Origin: Solirubrobacteraceae bacterium | GTDB taxonomy: Bacteria; Actinomycetota; Thermoleophilia; Solirubrobacterales; Solirubrobacteraceae | DNA: 64,000 bases | Reading direction: 5' to 3' | Assembly (NCBI GenBank): GCA_017882455.1 | Contig: JADGPL010000009.1 | Location: forward strand, 62,001 to 126,000 | In this document: positions 58,291 to 64,000 of the stretch, piece by piece | Layout: every line of letters begins with the position of its first letter | Numbering within the stretch: position 1 is the first letter of the stretch | Made by a program: the position numbers and the translations under genes | Notes under the pieces: generated by a model | What the model was told of the DNA's origin: nothing | Databases searched by the model: none | What the model saw: the letters and a program-made list of their open reading frames with translations, nothing else

Positions 58291-58548
58291 ATGGACGAGC
58301 GAAAGCTTCTCATGCGTCTTGCACGCGGAGCCTCGGCCAATGTGGCCTTTGCCGATCTGTGCGGACTCGCCGAGCGGCTCGGCTTCGAGCTGCGACGCGT
58401 CAGTGGTAGTCACCATGTCTTTGTGCATCCAGACATTCCGCAACTCATCAATCTCCAAGCCGTGCACGGACAAGCCAAGCCCTATCAAATCCGTCAGCTC
58501 ATGAGGCTTGTCGAGCGCTACGATCTTAGATTGGACGACAAGCAATGA
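58291..58548 (+). CDS. hicA: HicA-type mRNA interferase toxin
   Basis: An 85-residue protein of HicA family with GSHHVFVHP (His41/42), the catalytic histidine region, and a C-terminal KPYQIRQLMRLVERYDL. HicA cleaves mRNA until bound by HicB. ATG at 58291 overlapping the antitoxin gene (ATGA, 58545-58548). The stretch upstream of 58291 is open but unlike HicA, so the start is placed here. Confidence 0.85.
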   Translation: MDERKLLMRLARGASANVAFADLCGLAERLGFELRRVSGSHHVFVHPDIPQLINLQAVHGQAKPYQIRQLMRLVERYDLRLDDKQ

Positions 58549-58760
58549 GTGACTACCACATCAACGTCTTCTACAGCGAGCAGGATGCGGCTTACGTAGC
58601 CGACATCCCCGACCTGGAGGCGTGTTCGGCGTTCGGTTCAAGCCCCGAAGAGGCTCTTGCCGAGGTCGAGCAGGCTAAGAGGGCTTGGCTAGCTGCCGCA
58701 CAAGAGGCTGGCCGGCCGATCCCGGAGCCGCGATATCGCCCCGCGATCTACGCGCGTTAG
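58545..58760 (+). CDS. hicB: HicB-type antitoxin
   Basis: A 71-residue protein with the HicB partial RNase-H-like fold: YHINVFYSEQDAAYVADIPD and ACSAFGSSPEEALAEVEQA. It lacks an obvious C-terminal DNA-binding domain, so autoregulation may depend on another factor. Partner of the toxin directly upstream. Confidence 0.85.
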   Translation: MSDYHINVFYSEQDAAYVADIPDLEACSAFGSSPEEALAEVEQAKRAWLAAAQEAGRPIPEPRYRPAIYAR

Positions 58761-58784
58761 CGCACCCAGCTGGGCTACGGCCGC

Positions 58785-58798
58785 AGGCGTCTGCGCCT
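58785..58798 (+). terminator. short hairpin after hicB
   Basis: AGGCG pairs with CGCCT around a TCTG loop, 25 bases after the hicB stop. Weak terminator candidate. Confidence 0.3.
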
Positions 58799-58817
58799 AG
58801 TTCGCCTCCGGACCTAC

Positions 58818-58853
58818 CTACATCTCCAGAATCTCGACCCTGTAGCCGTCAAG
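58818..58853 (-). pseudogene. VOC/glyoxalase C-terminal remnant (LDGYRVEILEM)
   Basis: An 11-residue tail with the DGYRVEI end typical of VOC-family proteins (compare KDPDGYRIEIVEKP in the intact gene at 59671), preceded in frame by a stop. A second copy lies about 270 bases away at 59095-59131. Confidence 0.35.
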
Positions 58854-58872
58854 CTAGTTGACGGTTTGCAAC

Positions 58873-59160
58873 TCAGCTCTCGACGAAGCTCGAGATCGGC
58901 TGGATCACGCCGTGAGACTCCTCGAGGGCGGTCGCCTCGGGGGTCTGCAGGGCTGGGACCATCCCGTCCATGTCATGGACGTTCGCCGATACGGCGACGG
59001 TGCTGCCGCCGTCCGTCGGCACGTAGTCGACGATGTCCGTCGCAAAGGCATCAAAGAACTCGACACGCGCGGCGCTGTGCGCTGCCCAAGCCTGAAGGTA
59101 TCTCGACCCGATAGCCGTCGAGGTTTGGCGTCGAGATGGCTCGGAACGCGGCCCTGGGGC
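58873..59160 (-). pseudogene. small protein remnant (ABM-like), start lost
   Basis: A minus-strand frame of 96 codons bounded by stops and lacking an initiation codon reads AAHSAARVEFFDAFATDIVD, then VPTDGGSTVAVSANVHDMDG and LEESHGVIQPISSFVES. The composition is clearly protein-like and recalls small dimeric alpha-beta-barrel proteins, but the N-terminus is replaced by VOC-like sequence. It looks like a truncated gene. It fills most of the 407-base gap between hicB and the next gene. Confidence 0.45.
59095..59131 (-). pseudogene. second VOC C-terminal remnant (NLDGYRVEIPSG)
   Basis: On the minus strand, PNLDGYRVEIPSG matches the same tail as at 58818-58853; the two DNA segments are nearly identical over about 23 bases (ATCTCGACCC...TAGCCGTC). 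This suggests duplication or recombination of a VOC gene end. Confidence 0.35.
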
Positions 59161-59167
59161 TCACGGC

Positions 59168-59578
59168 CTACGCAGCCGCTACGCCCGCGGGGACGACCTC
59201 TGCGAACTTGACCGTGTCGATGAACTGCCGGAAGCGCGCTAGCTTGCCGTCGCGGATATCCCAGACGTGGACCACCGGCACGTCCAGCGCCTTGCCGGTT
59301 GCCTTGCCGGTGCCCGTGTAGCGGACGACTGCCGCGACGGTTGCGCCGGATCCAATGAGTTCCTCGGGTGTGATCGCGAAGCCCTCAACGTCCTCTGAAA
59401 TCGGGCCAAAGACGTTCTGCGCCACGGCCTCGCCGCCGCGGTGCAGGCCCCCGTATGGCATGCCCTCGGCCTCGAACCATTCAATGTCGTCAGTGAATGC
59501 TCCGAGCACGGCGGGCACATCGCCTCGGCTGAACGCGCCATAGATACCCTTGACGAACTCGACGTTCTGCTCACTCAT
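59168..59578 (-). CDS. SnoaL-like (NTF2-fold) protein
   Basis: A 136-residue protein of the SnoaL/ketosteroid-isomerase-like NTF2 superfamily: GIYGAFSRGDVPAVLGAFTD then DIEWFEAEGMPYGGLHRGGE and VHVWDIRDGKLARFRQFIDT. ATG at 59578 with AGGGGAAG ahead. Could be an isomerase, cyclase or binding protein; no specific motif decides. Confidence 0.85.
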   Translation of the reverse strand: MSEQNVEFVKGIYGAFSRGDVPAVLGAFTDDIEWFEAEGMPYGGLHRGGEAVAQNVFGPISEDVEGFAITPEELIGSGATVAAVVRYTGTGKATGKALDVPVVHVWDIRDGKLARFRQFIDTVKFAEVVPAGVAAA

Positions 59579-59670
59579 GGCTTCCCCTTGGTTTGCGCAC
59601 GTGGAACCCCGACCGTACTCGAACTTCAGGTCTCGCGCCCAGTCCTACAGACCGGGGCGCGACGCACGCA

Positions 59671-60048
59671 CTACGGCTTCTCAACTATCTCGATTCGATA
59701 GCCGTCCGGATCTTTGACGAAGCAGATCCGCGATCCGCCCTCCTGGACCGAGTAGGGGGGCTTCTCCGGCTCGATGCCCTGGTCTGCCAGGCTCGCGAGC
59801 GTGGCGTCCAGATCCGGGGCGGTGATCGCGATGTGCCCATAGGCGGTGCCCAGCTCGTAGCTGTCGACGCCGAAGTTGTAGGTGAGCTCCAGGCGGGGCA
59901 TGTCGCCGTCGCCGGGCTGATTCATGAACACGTTGACGGCCTCGTCTTTGATGGGGATGCGCCCCACCTCCTGGAAGCCAAGGGCGTTGTAGAAGGCGAT
60001 CGATCGATCGATGTCGGTGATGCGGTAGCAGGTGTGGATTAGGGGCAT
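59671..60048 (-). CDS. VOC-family (glyoxalase I-like) protein
   Basis: A 125-residue protein matching lactoylglutathione lyase: THCYRITDIDRSIAFYNALG-like start, MPRLELTYNFGVDSYELGTA, and KDPDGYRIEIVEKP at the end; metal ligands His (IHT) and Glu (LEL, IEI) are in place. Detoxifies methylglyoxal if a true GloA. ATG at 60048, divergent with purD only 23 bases away. Confidence 0.85.
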   Translation of the reverse strand: MPLIHTCYRITDIDRSIAFYNALGFQEVGRIPIKDEAVNVFMNQPGDGDMPRLELTYNFGVDSYELGTAYGHIAITAPDLDATLASLADQGIEPEKPPYSVQEGGSRICFVKDPDGYRIEIVEKP

Positions 60049-60071
60049 GGGCGGAAGTCTAGACTGGCGCC

Positions 60072-61439
60072 GTGCGCACACTGATAGTCGGACACGGCGG
60101 GCGCGAGAGCGCCCTGGCGGCTCGGATGGCCGAGCACAGCGAGCTGCACGCCTTCGTGGGCCACGAGAACCCGTCGATCGTCCGCCATGCTGTCGAGTCG
60201 GGCGGCGGGCACGCTGTCGGCGACGTGTGTGACGCTCAGGCCGTCGCCGCCTTCGCGCTCGAGCGCGAGATCGACATCGCGATGGTCAGCGCCGACGAAC
60301 CGCTTGCGGCGGGCGTGGTCGACGCGCTGCTCGCCCAGGGCACGCGCGCGGTCGGCCCGACCAGCGCGGGCGCCGAGATCGAGTGGAACAAGACCTTTGC
60401 GCGCTCGCTGCTGGCCGAGGTCGCCCCCGAGGCCTCGCCGTTGTTGCATGTGGCACGCGATCGGCGCGAGGTCGAGGAGGCGATCGCCTCCTTTGGCTCG
60501 GTCCCAGTGGCGGTCAAGCCCCCCGGGCTCACCGGCGGCAAGGGCGTGAAGGTCATGGGCCCGCACCTCGCGAGCCACGCGGATGCCCGCGACTATGCCG
60601 TCAGCCTGCTCGAGTCCGGCAAGGGTGTGGAGGGCGTGCACATCGAGGAGAAGATCGTGGGCGCCGAGTTCACGATCCAGGCGATCAGCGACGGGCGGAG
60701 CGTCGTCTTTCCGCCCGCCACCTACGACTACCCCTTCCGCTACGACGGCGACGAGGGGCCGGGGACCGGCGGGATGGGCTCGCTGTCGATGCCCACGACC
60801 ACGCTCCCCTTCATGAGCACCGAGCACTATGAGACCGCCTGCTCGATCATCGAGCGCGTCATCTCCCGCCTCGCCGAGAAGGGTCGCCACTTCACCGGCG
60901 TGATGAACAGCGGCTTCTTCGCCACCGCCGAGGGGGTGAAGGTGATCGAGTTCAACGCCCGCTTCGGCGATCCGGAGTGCATGAACATCATGAGCCTCTT
61001 CAAGGGCAGCTGGCCGGCGGTGATGGAGCAGATCGCCGCTGGGAGCCTCACCACCGAGGACGTGCCGCTGCGCGAGGAGGCCTCGCTCGTCCTGTATCTC
61101 GTCTCACCCGACTACGCCCTGCGCTCCGGTCCGGCGTATGAGTTCAGTCTCGACCGGCGCGCGATCGAAGCGGCGGGGTGTCACGTGTTCTTCTCCTCGG
61201 CCGTGCAGGTCTCCGAGGACGTCTATCGCACGGTTGGCACCTCGCGTGCAGTGGCGCTCGCCACGACCGCCCCGACCCTCGAGCAGGCCCGTGCGCGGGT
61301 GGTCGGCTGCGCTGCGTCGGTGCCGGTTCTGGAGTGGCGCAGGGACGTGGGCGATGAGGCCTATCTGGGTGGCCTGACCGGGCTGGTCTGGCCGCAGGGA
61401 ACGCCCGGGGCCGAGAGCCTGCTGCCCAACCCGACCTGA
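60072..61439 (+). CDS. purD: phosphoribosylamine-glycine ligase
   Basis: A 455-residue ATP-grasp enzyme of purine synthesis. The N-terminal RTLIVGHGGRESALA, PVAVKPPGLTGGKGVKVMG and VIEFNARFGDPECMN are PurD hallmarks. GTG start at 60072. It joins phosphoribosylamine to glycine. The body is somewhat divergent from typical PurD (for example SLSMPTTTLPF region), so a related ATP-grasp ligase is a minor alternative. Confidence 0.88.
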   Translation: MRTLIVGHGGRESALAARMAEHSELHAFVGHENPSIVRHAVESGGGHAVGDVCDAQAVAAFALEREIDIAMVSADEPLAAGVVDALLAQGTRAVGPTSAGAEIEWNKTFARSLLAEVAPEASPLLHVARDRREVEEAIASFGSVPVAVKPPGLTGGKGVKVMGPHLASHADARDYAVSLLESGKGVEGVHIEEKIVGAEFTIQAISDGRSVVFPPATYDYPFRYDGDEGPGTGGMGSLSMPTTTLPFMSTEHYETACSIIERVISRLAEKGRHFTGVMNSGFFATAEGVKVIEFNARFGDPECMNIMSLFKGSWPAVMEQIAAGSLTTEDVPLREEASLVLYLVSPDYALRSGPAYEFSLDRRAIEAAGCHVFFSSAVQVSEDVYRTVGTSRAVALATTAPTLEQARARVVGCAASVPVLEWRRDVGDEAYLGGLTGLVWPQGTPGAESLLPNPT

Positions 61440-61461
61440 AGGTTCGTGCAAGGATGGCGCC

Positions 61462-62346
61462 ATGATCGTCGAGCACGCCACCCACCCGCAGTTCGTGTCC
61501 AACACCTACCTCGTCGCCGACGGCGAGGGCGGCCCCGCCTTCTTCGTCGACGCCGGCGGTCCGGTGGAGCCTCTGATCGAGGCGGCCGACCGGCTCGGGC
61601 TGACCCCGACGCACGTCCTGCTCACCCACCACCACTTCGATCACGTCAGCGAGGTCCCCGCGCTGCGCAAGCGCTGGCCGAATCTCGAGGTGCTGATCAG
61701 CTCACGCGAGCGCGAGCTGCTCGAGGCATCCGCTGCGGGCGAGGACGGCCGGGTCCCAGACGGAGCGATCGAGGAGATGGGCTCGATCGAGGCGGGGCAG
61801 TCGCTGCGCTTCGGGAAGCTCGAGGTGCGACCTCTGCTCACCCCGGGGCATACCGGCGGGATGCTCTCGTTCCTGGTGGGCGAGCACAGCGAGCCGGTCG
61901 ATCCTTCGCCCCGCGCTGCAGGGGGCACCGGACGCGCCCGGCCGAGCGCAGCGCCGGGCGGGTTCTCGGGTGCGAGTCCCGCCGTGTTCACCGGCGACAC
62001 CCTCTTCAAGGACTCGGTCGGAGGAGTCAAAGCTCCAGGTCACACGACCTACACCGATCTGCGCGACTCGATCATGGGAACGCTGATGGAGCTGCCCCCG
62101 GACACGGTCATCTATCCGGGCCACGCCGACGCGACGAGCGTCGGCCGGGAGTGGGACTCCAACGCCTTCATCCGCGTATGGCGGGGCCTGGACCCCGAGG
62201 GCTCGGAGCGGTGCACGGCGCTCGGCCAGCCCGCCACGCTGGTTCTGCTCGGCGCCGACTATGACGGCGGCACCAAGGCCTGGGTGCGCTGGGAGGACGG
62301 CTCGGACGACATCGTCCCCGGCTCTCGGGTCGAGCGGGCGGTCTGA
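61462..62346 (+). CDS. MBL-fold metallohydrolase
   Basis: A 294-residue metallo-beta-lactamase-fold hydrolase with HHHFDH at 56-61, PGHTGGML and FTGDTLF as metal-binding motifs. An insert of about 30 residues (Pro/Gly/Ser-rich, ~152-180) lies before the FTGDTLF motif, and a C-terminal extension (LVLLGADYDGGTKAWVRWED) resembles a small beta domain. Likely a glyoxalase II-like or thioester hydrolase; substrate unknown. ATG at 61462, 22 bases after purD. Confidence 0.85.
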   Translation: MIVEHATHPQFVSNTYLVADGEGGPAFFVDAGGPVEPLIEAADRLGLTPTHVLLTHHHFDHVSEVPALRKRWPNLEVLISSRERELLEASAAGEDGRVPDGAIEEMGSIEAGQSLRFGKLEVRPLLTPGHTGGMLSFLVGEHSEPVDPSPRAAGGTGRARPSAAPGGFSGASPAVFTGDTLFKDSVGGVKAPGHTTYTDLRDSIMGTLMELPPDTVIYPGHADATSVGREWDSNAFIRVWRGLDPEGSERCTALGQPATLVLLGADYDGGTKAWVRWEDGSDDIVPGSRVERAV

Positions 62347-62360
62347 TCCCGCGCTCTAGC

Positions 62361-63779
62361 ATGCATGACATGGCACCGCGCGAGAACGAGAAGATCCCGA
62401 CCTCGCGCGTTCGTCGCACCGCGACGGTAGCCACGCTCGCGGCCAGCGAGGCCGTCAAGCAGTTCGGCACGCGCGCCGCCAACGTCACGCGCGGAGACGA
62501 GGCCTCCGAGGAGGCCCTCTCGCGCCGTCAGCTGGAGACCGCCAAGCAGATCGTGGCGGTGCTCGGGACGATGAAGGGCGCGGCGATGAAGCTCGGACAG
62601 GTGATGTCCTTCCTCGATATGGGTCTCGTGCCCGAGGAGCACCGCGAGGAGTTCCAGCGTGAGCTCTCAAAGCTCCGCGACGCCGCCCCCACGGTCTCCT
62701 TCAAGCAGATGAAGCGCGTGATCGAGGATGACCTCGAAGAGCCGATCTCCGAGGTGTTCGCCTCGTTTGACGAGGAGCCCATCGCCGCTGCGTCGATCGG
62801 TCAGGTCTATCGGGCCACGCTCGGGCAGGATGGCCGCGAGGTGGCCGTGAAGGTTCAGTACCCGGGCGTCGCCAGCGCCGTGCGCGCGGACATGCAGAAC
62901 CTGGACATGATCATGCGCCTGCTCAAGCGCATGACACCCGGGATGGACGTCAAGGCGATCACCGAAGAGATCAGGGAGCGGATCGTCGAGGAGCTCGACT
63001 ACGAGCTCGAGGCTCAGAACCAGCGCTCGTTGGCTCGAATCTTCGCCGATCACCCCTTCATCGTCGTGCCCGATGTCATCAGCTCGCTCTCGCGCGAGCG
63101 TGTGCTGGTCAGCGAGTTCGTGGCCGGCGTGGGCTTCGAGGAGCTGAAGCAACGCTCCCAGGCCGAGCGTGACCGGATCGGCGAGATCGTCTTCCGCTTC
63201 TTCCTCGGCTGCCTGTATCGACACCGGCAGTTCTCCGGCGATCCCCACCCCGGCAACTTCATGCTGATGGACGATGGCCGCATCGCGTTCCTGGACTTCG
63301 GCCTGTTCAAGCGCATGGAGAACGAGCCCGTCGAGCTCGAGCTCGCGTGCCAGCGGGCGGTGGCCGAGGGTGACGGTGCCCGCCTGCACCGCCTGCTCTC
63401 CGACTCAGGCTTCCTGCCCGATCCCGAGCGCGTGGATCCCGACCACCTGCTCGCGTTCATCAGCGACGCCATCTGGTGGTACACGACCGCCGATGAACCG
63501 GTCGAGCTGACACCCGAGATCGCCACCCAGGTGATGATCGAAAGCTCCGACCCGCGCTCGGCTCACTTTAGGGAGATGCGCCACCAGGACATGCGCCCGG
63601 AGCACCTGTTCGGGCGGCGCATGGAGATGTTGACGCTCGCCGTGCTCTCCCAGCTGCGTGCGCGGGCCAACTGGCACAGGATCGCCCGCGAGTGGATGTA
63701 TGGCGATGAGCCCGTGACAGAGCTCGGTCGCGAAGAGGCCGAGTTCTACGGTCGCAGCGGCGTGGGCGCTGCGGGCTGA
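62361..63779 (+). CDS. UbiB/AarF/ABC1-family kinase-like protein
   Basis: A 472-residue ABC1 atypical kinase. KGAAMKLGQVMSF (72-84) is the family KxGQ motif, EEPIAAASIGQVYRA replaces the glycine-rich loop, and GDPHPGNFML with FLDFGLFKRME are the catalytic/metal parts. These proteins support quinone or prenyl-lipid metabolism by an atypical ATPase. ATG at 62361, 14 bases after the MBL gene. Confidence 0.9.
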   Translation: MHDMAPRENEKIPTSRVRRTATVATLAASEAVKQFGTRAANVTRGDEASEEALSRRQLETAKQIVAVLGTMKGAAMKLGQVMSFLDMGLVPEEHREEFQRELSKLRDAAPTVSFKQMKRVIEDDLEEPISEVFASFDEEPIAAASIGQVYRATLGQDGREVAVKVQYPGVASAVRADMQNLDMIMRLLKRMTPGMDVKAITEEIRERIVEELDYELEAQNQRSLARIFADHPFIVVPDVISSLSRERVLVSEFVAGVGFEELKQRSQAERDRIGEIVFRFFLGCLYRHRQFSGDPHPGNFMLMDDGRIAFLDFGLFKRMENEPVELELACQRAVAEGDGARLHRLLSDSGFLPDPERVDPDHLLAFISDAIWWYTTADEPVELTPEIATQVMIESSDPRSAHFREMRHQDMRPEHLFGRRMEMLTLAVLSQLRARANWHRIAREWMYGDEPVTELGREEAEFYGRSGVGAAG

Positions 63780-63790
63780 GCTCGAAGCGC

Positions 63791-64000
63791 CTAGACGACC
63801 TGGATCTGAAAGAGGCTCGTGGTGCCGGGCCGCCCCGAGGGCAGCCCGGCGGTGATGCCCACGCGGTCGCCCGGCTTGCACCAGCCGAGCTCAACCACGC
63901 GCCGGGCAGCATCCGCGATCAGCGCCTCGGTGGTCTCGTGGCGGGGCATCGAGGCGCCCTGCACACCCCACATCAGGCTGCAGCGCCTGACGGTCTCTTT
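63791..64000 (-). CDS. pyk: pyruvate kinase, C-terminal end (partial)
   Basis: The reading frame enters from the window edge on the minus strand and ends at 63791. The visible 69 residues (LMWGVQGASMPRHETTEALI then GDRVGITAGLPSGRPGTTSL) are the C-terminal domain of pyruvate kinase. Convergent with the UbiB gene, 11 bases apart. Confidence 0.9.
   Translation of the reverse strand, partial: KETVRRCSLMWGVQGASMPRHETTEALIADAARRVVELGWCKPGDRVGITAGLPSGRPGTTSLFQIQVV

Noticed and set aside
58858-59211. 117-codon plus-strand frame in the hicB-SnoaL gap
   Set aside because: Composition is shadow-like; the opposite strand reads as genuine protein remnants.

Overview
This 64 kb window is very GC-rich chromosomal DNA from an actinobacterium. 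Single-copy genes point that way: nucS/endoMS, an ATP-dependent Lon-like protease with a fused AAA domain, an Actinobacteria-style fused 2-oxoglutarate dehydrogenase (Kgd), an MprAB-like two-component pair and DrrAB-type ABC exporters. The A/V-type ATPase, the large repetitive secreted proteins and the two-lipoyl Kgd suggest Thermoleophilia/Solirubrobacterales; that placement is inference from gene content. No rRNA, tRNA, CRISPR array, prophage or insertion sequence was seen.

Region 1 (1-7576, minus strand): a tightly packed run of AMP-forming acyl/acetyl-CoA synthetase, 2-oxoacid dehydrogenase E1-alpha, E1-beta and E2, a discrete acyl carrier protein, and then three A/V-ATPase genes (E/H-like, C-like, and subunit I cut by the window edge). 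Most junctions overlap by 4-8 bases. The ACP beside an E1/E2 set with no E3 is the most unusual functional association here.

Region 2 (7608-17214): a membrane glycosyltransferase-like protein, a catalytically truncated L,D-transpeptidase-like protein and a membrane-anchored UspA-like protein on the minus strand. On the plus strand follow a lipoprotein, the Lon-like protease, a secreted protein and a phosphoribosyltransferase-hydrolase fusion, with gene remnants in the gaps.

Region 3 (17408-31466): a 1175-residue secreted multidomain protein, a divergent cupin/TetR pair around a perfect palindrome, an HTH protein, tandem S51 peptidases, an ABC exporter pair, a GT39-like mannosyltransferase with a Gly-rich insert, and an MprAB-like response regulator/histidine kinase.

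Region 4 (31688-46661): a 1010-residue secreted protein preceded by tandem dyad repeats and followed by a strong hairpin, a diguanylate cyclase, aconitase, M42 peptidase, a second cupin, thioesterase, EttA, a J-domain/TPR protein, TatA, NucS and a crotonase.

Region 5 (46754-64000): a 1474-residue Kgd carrying two N-terminal lipoyl domains plus a tiny basic coupled ORF, DUF3817 and Nudix genes, an FAD oxidase/ketopantoate reductase pair, a decayed K+ channel, a second ABC exporter pair, a HicAB module, remnants of VOC and other small genes, purD, an MBL hydrolase, a UbiB-family kinase and the 3' end of pyruvate kinase.
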